From assembly GCA_950097015.1 (NCBI GenBank), contig CATNEN010000025.1, positions 3,759,001-3,823,000 of the forward strand: a DNA stretch of 64,000 bases, given 5' to 3'. Both the position numbers and the translations under genes were made by a program. Of this stretch, positions 12,301 to 24,300 are shown one piece after another. The DNA is from Macrostomum hystrix (Eukaryota; Platyhelminthes; Macrostomidae). Every line of letters starts with the position of its first letter. The first letter of the stretch is position 1. The notes below the pieces were generated by a model. That model did no database searches and was not told the DNA's origin. It saw only the letters and a program-made list of their open reading frames with translations.

Positions 12301-15300
12301 ATTTGGTGAGGTCACTTTGGCGCGTTATGTACACTAGGAAATCTAGTCTTTTGTAAGCAATAAATTTGGTGCAAAAAAAGAACTCATACTATTCAGGTAA
12401 TCCGGAAAACGAACTCGTTACTTTGTTAAAGTTCTGTTAAAGCGTTACTTCTAAAAATGCGATTCAAAGGACCGTTTATTAAACAAACATTGATAAATTT
12501 TAAATTAAAAGCACTATTTCTTGCATGTCGCTTGATAGCTACTTTCTTAAAGACTTCTGAAAAAAACAGTAGCTGAAATCGTTACTTTTAAGTCCCAGAT
12601 AATCGTTAAAGCTATATGCCTTAAAAATCTAGATAATTGCATTGTCTTTTAAGAATAAAAGAAACAGTTTCCAAAACAGCATCTGTTTCATCGAGATGTT
12701 CAACAATTCTCGTCGGGGTGTCTGGTCAAGAAAACCACCAATATAGGCATAATTTTTCTGCTCACAAAATCTCATCACGCAACCATGCCTAATCAAATCA
12801 GCTTTTGCTATATTGTATTGAGTATATTGTTAATTGTTGTATTGTGTCCTTGTCACCAGGGTCTTCGACAAGAATCGCTGAATATCTCGACGATGCTGAC
12901 GTCGGGCGGCTTTGAAAGTTATTTCATTGTGAAGGCCGGAAATTTCGATTCTGATGGTGGACTTTCACTTTAATCGGTCATTCGGTTTGGGAGCTATCGT
13001 GAAGTAGGCAGCGGCTATTTGAAACAGCCCCGTGATCTTTCTACTGTTAAAGATGATCAGGCCTCACCGCATGCAGTCGCATTGTGTCACCGCATCCGTG
13101 CGCAATCTGGCGAGTCAATATGTGCACCAACGGCCTGGCCACCTCCTCCGTTAGGTCGACATTGCTTAGCAGGGCGTGCAAAGCCGCCTGAGAATGCGGC
13201 AATAGGCCGGATGGCCAAGACTCCAGCTGGCCGAGCGCCTGGCGAACCAGAGCCGGCCCCAACGACGGGAAGGCGTCGCACAGGTAGCGACAGACGCAGC
13301 GGCACCATTGGCTGGCGTCCCTAGTGAAGGAGTTGCGGCTATACTGGGCCAGGACCACGCTAAGCTGGCAGGTGGCATCCGGCCAGCTGTCCTGCCCGAA
13401 GGTGCCCAGCCTGGCGGCGGCTTCACGAGCGTGCTGCGGAGAATTATCGTAGTGCAGCAGCAGGTAGGGCAGCAGCTGTAGGGTTAGGGAGGCGTAGCCG
13501 CTCTCAGCTCCGCGCGGCTCAGTCACTGGCGACATTAGCAGGCGGGGTAGGCGGCACATCACAGCAAACGCTGGCTCGATCAGGGCCGGAGCCGATGGGC
13601 AGCAGGCGCGGCCGAGTAGGCGAACTAGGCCTGAAATGAGGCACGCTAGCGAGATGGATTCAACCGCTATCTTACACCTGCCTCTATTCCCTAGGTGTAG
13701 CCTTGGTTGGCGATTAGCTTGGGATTCGTAAGAGATATTAGCTGGATTAGCGGAAGATTAGCGGGGATATTAGCGGGGATTTAGCAAGGGATTGGTGTGA
13801 GATTAGCCTGGGATTGGTGGGAGATTAGCCAGGGATTGGTGGGAGATTAGCCTGGGATTCACGGAGATTTAGACAGGGATTGGTGGGAGATTAGCCAGGG
13901 ATTAGTGGGAGATTAGCCAGGGATTGGTGGGAGTTTTGCTCGGGATCAGTGGGAGATTAAAGGTAGACTAGCAAGAAATAATAGATTAGTGGGATACAAG
14001 TGAAGGATAATGGGGCAATAGTTTTAAAGATAAGTCTGAATTAGTGATTAATACTAGAAATATATCGCACATCGAGGAGTCTGTCCATAGGAGAGAGAAG
14101 GACTACTTAGTACCGAATCGATTTGCTTTCCTCACCTGGATAGTCCGGCCATTCGAAGCGCAGCCTAGGCGGCTGGTGCTGCTCCTGGAGACGGTCAAGG
14201 AGTTGGCCAAGGATGCGCAATGACAGAATCAGCTCATTTTCGACCTAGGGTAGCAATAAAAAAAGATTTTAGTACGACTCTTAAAGCCATGTAAAATTTG
14301 GAGAGCATAGCAAGGCAACTCACATCCGACTCCAACAGACAGACGGAGATCCACCATAGAACGGAGAATCTCTCGTCAGCCTGATTGGCCAATCGCCTGG
14401 CCAGCGCGCCTGCTGAACCAGACGATGATGCCAGAGCTGAGGCCTCCTTGGTGTAGCTCAAGTCTGTCACCGTCACTGCTCGGTGATGCTTACTGGCCGA
14501 GCTGCCGGACAAACCGGCGGCTGCAGGTGCGGCAGAGGCGGAGGCCGTCACGTGACCATGATGATGAGCCGGACTGCCGTGCGAGATGCCGGCGGTGTAG
14601 CTGGTGGAGCGAATGTGCTGCTGCTGAGGATCGGCCTCGTCAATTAGCTGCTGCTGCAGATGCTGATTTTGATGCTGCTGCTTCTGCTGCTGCAGCGGAG
14701 ACTGCCTGAGCGGTAGTTCGATGGTTGACTTGGCCATAGCGGCAGCGTCGCCGCCGCCTGCTTTTGTTGATGATTGAGAATGCGATGTGTGCGTTCGCTG
14801 GTGCTGCTGCTGCTGCTGCTGCTGATGGAGCAAAGATGCTGGCGGACAGTTGGCAAACCTGACGCAGCTGTCTAGAGTTAACAGCAGCTCCCTCACATAG
14901 CACTGGTCTTCGCCAGGCTCGGATACAGTTTCAATCAGGCGCTGTGTGAGATCGCCTAGGCGGGCCATGCTGAGTGGCTGGCCAAGAGCTCTAAACACCT
15001 GCATTTTAAATAAGACAATTAGATCATTACCTTGACCAATATTCAGAAAATCGAGATAAAGATCCTTAGGGTTAGGGGTTAGACTGAATTTGCCCTGAAG
15101 GTGAGACTGAATCAATCTGAATGTAAGGCTAAACGGGACCTGAAGGTAAATCTAAATGGGACCTGAAGGTGAGGCTAAACAGGACCTGAAGGTGCAGGCT
15201 AAACAGGACCTGAAGGTGCAGGCTAAACAGGACCTGAAGGTGTAGGCTAAACAGGACAGGACCTGAAGGTGACAGGTGAGGCTGCATAGAACCGGATCAT

Positions 15301-18300
15301 TCAGGTTAGGCTAAACGGGACCTGAAGGTGAATCTAAATGGGACCTAAAGAGGCTGGTTCATAAACGCTGCTCACCTGAAGCGACCTCCCAGCGTAGTGC
15401 CGACTGGCGCAGGACAGCCCGGCCACCAGCGCGTAGTCGGCCCAGTCCACAGACTCGCCCAGGGTGCTGCCTAACAGTTGAACCAATTCGGCCAGGCTAT
15501 AAGCGGATGCTGAGGCGCCGATTCCGCCGCTGGGCCCCGAGGGCGCATTGGAGCTGGCCACCACGCCAGCCACTGAGCAGGCGCAGGCCCTGGACTGTAG
15601 GTAGGCGTCGTCTCTCAGAAACAGCGGCTTGGAGGGCTCCCTGGTGAGCAAATCAGTCAACTGCCTGGCTCCGCCGCCTTCAACTAAATAGGCGGACACT
15701 CGCTGATCGGGCTGACTCTGGTCCGGCGTCAGGGTTGTTAGCGAGGGCGACGCCTAGGAACAGGAGGACAAATGAGGTTGGAGTCAGGGTATGAAGCGGA
15801 ATAATTCACTCCAGAATTATTTAGAAAATGTTTTCGATTATTAAATCATTCTATTTTTAGATTTTCATTTCGGGATTTTGAATTCTGGTTACTAAAGTTA
15901 GATTCGGCTTCTTAAAATCAGATTCGCGATCCTGATCCTCATATTAGGGATCCTGATCCTCAGATTAGGGATCCTGATCCTCAGATTCGCGATCCTGATC
16001 CTCATATTAGGGATCCTGATCCTCAGATTAGGGATCCTGATCCTCATATTCGCGATCCTGATCCTCAGATTCGGGATCCTGATCCTCAGATTCGGGGTTC
16101 TAATCATTGAATTAGGGGTTCTAATCATTTGATTCATGGTTCTAATCATTTGATTCATGGTTCTAATCATTTGATTCATGGTTCTAATCATTGGATTCGA
16201 CGTTCTAATCATTGGATTCGACGTTCTAATCATTGGATTCGACGTTCTAATCATTGAATTAAGGGTTCTAATCATTGAATTAAGGGTTCTAATCATTGAA
16301 TTAAGGGTTCTAATCATTTGATTCATGGTTCTAATCATTGAATTTGGGGTTCTAATCCTTGGATTCGAGGTTCTAATCATTGAATTAGGGGTTCTAATCA
16401 TTGAATTAGGGGTTCTAATCATTGAAATCGGGGTTCTAATCATTGGATTCGGGGTTCTAATCATTGAATTCGGGGTTCTAATCATTTGATTCATGGTTCT
16501 AATCATTGAACTCATTGTTCTAATCATTGGATTCGATGTTCTAATAATTGAATTCGGGGTTCTAATCATTTGATTCATGGTTCTAATCATTGAATTTGGG
16601 GTTCTAATCATTGAACTCGGGGTTCTAATCATTGAACTCGGGGTTCTAATCATTGAACTCGGGGTTCTAATCATTGAACTCGGGGTTCTAATCATTGGAT
16701 TCGAGGTTCTAATCATTGAATTCGGGGTTCTAATCATTGAATTATTGGTTCTAATCATTGAATTAGGGGTTCTAATCATTGAATTTGGGGTTCTAATCAT
16801 TGAACTCGGGGTTCTAATCATTGGATTCGATGTTCTAATAATTGAATTCGGGGTTCTAATCCTTGGATTGGAGGTTCTAATTCTTGGGTGATTTTATGAT
16901 GAGATTTCGGTTTCTTATTGAGCTCACCTTAATTGCTACCTCGCCAACCGGGGAGCCTCGCAAGCTCAGCAGAGCGTGCCTGAACACGTCCGAGGCCGGA
17001 TAGAGCACAGTGCACAGCTGCAGCAGGACTAGGCGGGCCTCCAGATGCACACGCGGCTTCCCGTGATCCATGGCTAGCACGCAGGCGTGCAGCAGGGTTG
17101 GAAGGCGCTTCAATTCCACCCGGCTGGGGCCTGAATAGCCGCGCCAGTCCACATCGGGCCTGTCCTGTACCAGGTCGCCTGGAGGTGGGGAATCGTTTGG
17201 ATCAAGTAGTAACGATCGATAATTGAGCCACCGATAGGGATCGGGATGTGAGTAGTTTGGGATCGGGATGCGAGTAGTTGGGTTCGGGATGTGAGTAGTT
17301 AGGGATCGGGATGTGAGTAGTTAGGGATCGGGATGCGAGTAGTTAGGGATCGGGATGTGAGTAGTTTGGGATCGGGATGTGAGTAGTTGGGATCGGGATG
17401 CGAGTAGTTGGGATCGGGATGCGAGTAGTTAGGGATCGGGATGTGAGTAGTTAGGGATCGGGATGTGAGTAGTTAGGGATCGGGATGCGAGTAGTTAGGG
17501 ATCGGGATGTGAGTAGTTAGGGATCGGGATGTGAGTAGTTAGGGATCGGGATGTGAGTAGTTAGGGATCGGGATGTGAGTAGTTAGGGATCGGGATGTGA
17601 GTAGTTAGGGATCGGAATGTGAGTAGTTGGGATCGGGATGTGAGTAGTTAGGGATCGGGATGCGAGTAGTTGGGATCGGGATGTGAGTAGTTAGGGATCG
17701 GGATGTGAGTAGTTAGGGATCGGGATGTGAGTAGTTAGGGATCGGGATGTGAGTAGTTAGGGATCGGGATGTGAGTAGTTAGGGATCGGGATGTGAGTAG
17801 TTGGGATCGGGATGTGAGTAGTTAGGGATCGGGATGTGAGTAGTTAGGGATCGGGATGTGAGTAGTTGGGATCGGGATGTGAGTAGTTAGGGATCGGGAT
17901 GCGAGTAGTTAGGGATCGGGATGTGAGTAGTTGGGATCGGGATGCGAGTAGTTGGGATCGGGATGCGAGTAGTTAGGGATCGAGATGTGAGTAGTTAGGG
18001 ATCGGGATGTGAGTAGTTAGGGATCGGGATGCGAGTAGTTAGGGATCGGGATGTGAGTAGTTAGGGATCGGGATGTGAGTAGTTAGGGATCGGGATGTGA
18101 GTAGTTAGGGATCGGGATGTGAGTAGTTAGGGATCGAGATGTGAGTAGTTGGGATCGGGATGTGAGTAGTTAGGGATCGGGATGCGAGTAGTTAGGGATC
18201 GGGATGTGAGTAGTTAGGGATCGGGATGTGAGTAGTTAGGGATCGGGATGTGAGTAGTTAGGGATCGGGATGTGAGTAGTTAGGGATCGGGATGCGAGTA

Positions 18301-21300
18301 GTTAGGGATCGGGATGTGAGTAGTTAGGGATCGGGATGTGAGTAGTTAGGGATCGGGATGTGAGTAGTTAGCGATCGAGATGTGAGTAGTTGGGATCGGG
18401 ATGCGAGTAGTTAGGGATCGGGATGTGAGTAGTTAGGGATCGGGATGTGAGTAGTTAGGGATCGGGATGTGAGTAGTTAGGGATCGGGATGTGAGTAGTT
18501 AGGGATCGGGATGTGAGTAGTTAGGGATCGGGATGTGAGTAGTTAGGGATAGGGATGTGAGAAGTTGAGATCTGGATGTGAGTAGTTGAGATCTGGATGT
18601 GAGTAGTTGAGATCTGGATGTGAGTAGCTAGGATTGAGATAAGTTTTTAGTCTCACCAGTCAACAGAAGCGCCACGGAGCAATGAAAAAACTGCTCAGCG
18701 CTCAGCACTTCCTCCTGAGTCAAGTAGCGATCTAAGTTAGCGAAATGACCGCCGTAGGGTGGCATGTCCAGCGGCTTGGGGGCTGGACAGGCTCGCAGCG
18801 TGGCGTACTTGTCCGACCAGATCTGCTGTCCGACCGGGCCCCTGTCCGAGTATTTGATGTACGGCCGACTGGGCAGGCGCTCCACCGACCAGCTGCCGCG
18901 ATCGTCCAGGCAGCGCAGCTCGGCTAGCAGCTCGTCAACGGTGCTGCGAGGCTCCTTGCGCAGCGCGTAGACTGCTATGCGGCGAGCCGTTGGCAACAGC
19001 GCGTCCGGGGATAGACTGGTCACTGCCAGGATGTACCGAATAATGGTCTGTGGGGTGGGCGCACAAGGCGATACAGGTTAGCCTCAATAGGCTAATTACG
19101 AATTAAGACCTAGCCTCAAAAGGGATCTGAAATCCCAAACCGGGAAAATTAAGTACGTCTCGGATTGCATTGGATTCAGATTCAGAGACTTTGCATTCCG
19201 ATCCTCAGATTCAAGATCCTAATCCTCAGATTTGGGATTCCGATTCTTAAATTAGGGATTCTGATTTTAGGATTGATCCCCTGATTTGGGATTCCGATCT
19301 TTCCATTGATTCTCAGAATTGGGTTTATTCAAGATCAGATTCGGGATTCTGATCCTCAGATTTAGGATCCTGATCCTCTGATTCGGGATTTTAATCCTCA
19401 GATTAAGGATCCTGATCCTCTGATTCGGGATTTTAATCCTCAGATTAAGGATCCTGATCCTCAGATTCGGGATTTGAATCCTCAGATTAAGGATCCTGAT
19501 CCTCTGATTCGGGATTTCGATCCTCAGATTTAGGATCCTGATCCTCTGATTCGGGATTTCGATCCTCAGATTTAGGATCCTGATCCTCTGATTCGGGATT
19601 TTGATTCTCAGATTTGATTCTCGGAGCTTTCGCCAGCTGAATTAGGGTTTTTAATGAGAATTAATGAAAATGTAGGTTCTACATATTATAAACGCTTAAA
19701 TACGGAAGAACCAACAGATTGTAAATAGCCTTTTAGACCGATGTCGCACCTTTAAATTGGAGTGATCTGAGCTACTCCGCACCAGACCCTGCCAGATGGC
19801 CTCCAGCTCGTAGGGGAACAGGTCGCCAATCTGATGCGTCAGCACCAGCAGATTGTTCAGAATCATTTCGGAGGCTTCAATGGAACCGTAGCCGCCGGAC
19901 GTGGCGGGCAGGGCGTCGCGATCCAGACTGAGCTCGATGGGCCTCAGCCAGGGCAGCAGTAGGCGAAAGATGATCTGTTTCAGTGGCGGCCGCGCCTCCT
20001 CGCAGCGTCTGGTGAGCTCGGAGAACACGCTCATTGTGAGGTCCTGCGCGTGCAGGACGGCGAATTCGGCGCTCAAGGCCTCCGCGCGCAGGCACGGAAT
20101 GCGGCTGGAGATGAAGGGGAAGCGGGAAAATTGGATTTGAGCTGGTACAAGACTGAATGCAGCTGAAGAATTTCCATCATATAGTGAGCTCATATTGAAT
20201 CGCAGCCAAACGCACTGGTGTCAGCATTATCCGGTTTAAATTTGGGTTGCTGTAGCTACGGATTCGTACACAGGCACAAATATTATAGATAATAATTTAA
20301 GCTAGAGGGCTGCGGGCAATGGTACATCATTGTTGACCGAAGGCCTGCAGTCAGCGAGGAGGCAATTCTGCCCTATTTCGCTGACTCCTGAGCACATAAT
20401 CACACAGGTGTGTACATCTGCCCTGACTTTCTCATCGTCAGGCAGTGTACACTATCAGTGCACCTTGGAGGTTGGCCCTCAAGGGCGTAAATTGCGCGAC
20501 AAGCCCCCAAGCCTTCTCTCTCCGATCTCTCTTTGGATCTTCACCAAACACTCTCTAGAATCTGGCTTATCTGACTTATTGGATTAAGAGCCGAATTCCT
20601 AGGGCACATAGCTTGTGCAACTCACCGATAGAAAGCCTCCCGTTCGTTAGAAGCGTCCTTGCCCTCCAGGTAGAACCGGTGATAGAGCAGCTGGAACAGG
20701 TGGCTAGCTTGTTGGGCGGCGCCAGGATCTGGCAGGCCGGAGAACAGCAGGGCCAGGCAGAGCATGACGGTGTCGTAGCAGGGAAAGTCCGGCTGCGCGG
20801 TGAAGACGCTCAGGATGACGCGGATGTAGGCGGGCGTGCCAACTGGGGCTGTGTAGCAGCGGTGCACGAGCCAGTCCAGTAGGTCACGCACGTCCTGCTC
20901 AGAGTCGTGAGCGAGCAGCAGCAGCAGCAGCTGGCAGACGGTGTCCTGAGCGAGTTGGGCAGCCGGCCGGCAGGCCAGGAGGCCATCCAGCCAGGCTGTC
21001 AGGCGGGGCAGGCGAATGTCGCCGATGCCGAGTTCTCCGGTGCGGGGGTCCCGCTCGAGTCCGGGTCCGGAGGCGAGCAGGGCCAGCAGGCAGCGGACGG
21101 TGGCAAGATTGGCTTCAACCAGGGTTGAATCAGCCGCAACTGGCAGCGGAGCCGACGGCGAAGACAGCGACAAGGAAGACGACTGTGGCAAAGGCTGCGC
21201 CTGCGGCGGCTGCGCTGTTGGCATCGAAGACGACGACGACGAAGACAGGGGCGGCAACGGCGGCGGCGGAGAATGAGAAGCCGCAGCCAAAGCAGCCGCG

Positions 21301-24300
21301 GCGGCTGCAGCGGCGGCGGCCGAAGCAGCTGCAACAGCGGCGGCGGCGGCAGCCTCTCCGCTGCACATCGGCGCCATCAGCGGACTGAGCGATGAAGGCA
21401 GCCAGGTGGAGACAGTGCGGAATAGGTCAACGCGAAGCTGCTGGCCGCCGGGTCCTAGCAGGCGAGCGCGGGCCTCCTGGTCGGCCGGGCCGATCAGATT
21501 GGCCAGGAAGTCACACAGGTGGCGCCGAAGCTCCAGAGCTTCCTAGAATAGCGATTCACGAAGTTACAGTGAGATAGTTGATTACGAGGAATGAGCGCTG
21601 ACCTACCCCGGTACAAGGTACTAATCCTTCGGAGAATATTTAGAAAATCCACAAGAGGCTAATCCAAATGATAAAAAATCACCTGAGAGTCGTCCTTCTC
21701 CAGAATCTGCCGCACGCCCTCAATAAAGTCCAGCAGCGGACCAATGAGAGAGCCGTGTGCGGTGCGGGCTCCGGACTCGGCCAATCGCAGGCAGCCAGTG
21801 CGTGCAGCCAAATCCAGCAGCCGCAGTAGGCAGGACTTGAGTGTGTCGCGCCGTTTCTTACGCCTGACCTTGTCGGACTTGTCGCAGGCCTCCCGCATCA
21901 GGGGCACCAATTCGTCTAGGCATTCGCGAAATCCCTTAGCATTCATGCGGCCCAGGCCACCAATGACAGTAGTTTTCAGATCGGTCAGATCGCATTTAAG
22001 CAGAGGAACTAGCAGCTTAACTAGATCTCTGGTGCCTCGCTTGTCCTGCCTAGCAGCTGGCCTAACGACGGCGGAAGCTGCGGCGGAATCGTCCGGACAG
22101 AGGGTACAGCAGAGTACAACATAGTTCTGCCACAGGTGAATGTACTGCTCCCGATCGGCACCAGGTGGCCGGCTGCCCGAGCGGAGCAGGCTGGAGGCAC
22201 GTTGGCTCTGCGGCGAGTTGGGATCAACGTACTGAAACACTAGGGACAGGCGATCGAAGCCGTACGACCAGGCGGCGCGCAGGGAATATAGAGAGCCAAA
22301 CGGCTGCTCAAGAAGGAAACCGGTGAGGATTCGAACCCACGGATCGTCAATGAGTACGGGTTGCTCCGGGCCCGGATACCAGACTAAGTCGGTGCGTTGC
22401 CCTTCGAGACAGCTGATAAAATCGTGCGCGGTGATGGAGGGCCGGTCCTGGCGGACGGCCACCCTGTATTCCTCTTCCAGGCGAAGGCCGGCCAGATATT
22501 TTTCAAACTGATCCAGTAGATTTGGCTCCTGATGATGCTGGCTTAGGAGGCTGCGAGCCGCTTTCAGGATGGCTACGCCAAGCTTGCGAGGCGACGGCTT
22601 CAGTTGCTGGGCCTGCGACTGGTCCAGGCTGTTCGGGGTTATGGCATTGGTGGCGCTGATAATGCACTTTAGGCACAAATAAGCAACCGAATTCGGTTCA
22701 GATAACTACCTGATCTACCCTCACAGAAAACTGATCTACCCTCACAGAAACCTGATCTAGCCTCACAGAAACCTGATCTAGCCTCACAGAAACCTGATCT
22801 ACCCTCACAGAAACCTGATCTAGCCTCACAGAAACCTGATCTACCCTCACAGAAACCTGATCTACCCTCACAGAAACCTGATCTACCCTCACAGAAACCT
22901 GATCTAGCCTCATAGCTACCTGATCTAGCCACATAGCTGCCTCATAGAAACCTGATCTAGCCTCATAGCCACTTGATCTAGTCTCCCATAGCAACCTGAT
23001 CTAGTCTTCCATAGCAACCTGATCTAGTCTCCCATAGTAACCTGATCAGTCTCCCATAGCAACCTGATCTAGTCTCCCATAGCAACCTGATCTAGTCTTC
23101 GATAGCAACCTGATCTAGTCTTCGATAGCAACCTGATCTAGTCTTCGATAGCAACCTGATCTAGTCTTCGATAGCAACCTGATCTAGTCTTCGATAGCAA
23201 CCTGATCTAGTCTTCGATAGCAACCTGATCTAGTATTCGATAGCAACCTGATCTTATCAATTATAGCAACCTGATCTAGTCTTCGATAGCAACCTGATCT
23301 AGTCTTCGATAGCAACCTGATCTAGTCTCCCATAGCAACCTGATCTAGTCTCCCATAGCAACCTGATCTAGTCTTCCATAGCAACCTGATCTAGTCTCCC
23401 ATAGCAACCTGATCTAGTCTTCCATAGCAACCTGATCTAGTCTCCTAGACCTAGATCTAGTCTCCCATAGCAACCTGATCTTGTCAATTATAGCAACCTG
23501 ATCTAGTCAATTATAGCAACCTGATCTAGTCTCCTAGACCTAGATCTAGTCTAGCAGCAGGCTAGCTGTATCACTCACCGCGGCTGACACATTGCAATCA
23601 GGGCCAATCCTTCGGTTTTGTGCAGCGCCTTGATCTGGTCCTCATTCAGGGCTGTCGGGCCGCCGCTAGCCTTCTCCCAGTGCTGCAGCAGTTTGGCAAG
23701 CGACAGCAGGGCGCTGTCAAACAGATCCGGCAAGCTGTCGGCCAGCTCTCGTCGAACAAAATCGATGAGGCCTCGCACTACCGGGGCGCGCCAGTCGGCA
23801 AAGTCGTGCACCAGAGTCTGCAAAGCCGCCTGAACCATCTGCTTCACCTCGGCGTCAATGTGAATTAGTAGGCGGGTGAGGAATTCGACAAGCTCCGACT
23901 GGCGCATGTCCTCTCTATTGGGCAATAGGCGCGGAATAGCCGACAGGCAGGTCTTGAGCAGGTCCAGCTTCTGCTTCCGCTCCTCTGCAGTCTTGGCCTG
24001 CTCGTCTGCGTCAACCTGAATTCCAGATTATTTTTATATGCGAATGAGCTCAGAATTGAATAATTGTGCAGCCAATGCATCATCTGCAGCTTTTGCGCGG
24101 CGCGTCCAAGGGCTGTGTACAGCTGTTCAGTCCATGGACTGAGAGGGTGGGGTTGCCACAATGCTGGAAACAATTTACAACCGGTTCTGCTGATCCCAGA
24201 GCACACACACACGCGCACACAGGTGTGTACATTTACCCTTTGTTTATTACTTCTGCGAGCAATTTGGCTTCCAGCAATGACTGCGAGCAATTTGGCTTCC

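Noticed and set aside
11603-12334. 243-residue frame as a single gene
   Set aside because: Only 11750-12289 is coding, as fry exon 16; both ends of the open frame run into introns past good splice sites.
15898-16891. Long open frames on both strands (repeating MIRTPNS and VLIIEFG)
   Set aside because: They are translations of a 21-bp intronic minisatellite in fry intron 11; unit length divisible by three keeps the frame open on any strand.
22320-22345. tRNA-like GGATTCGAACCCACGG (box B on minus strand)
   Set aside because: Lies inside conserved fry exon 7 coding sequence; no tRNA fold around it.
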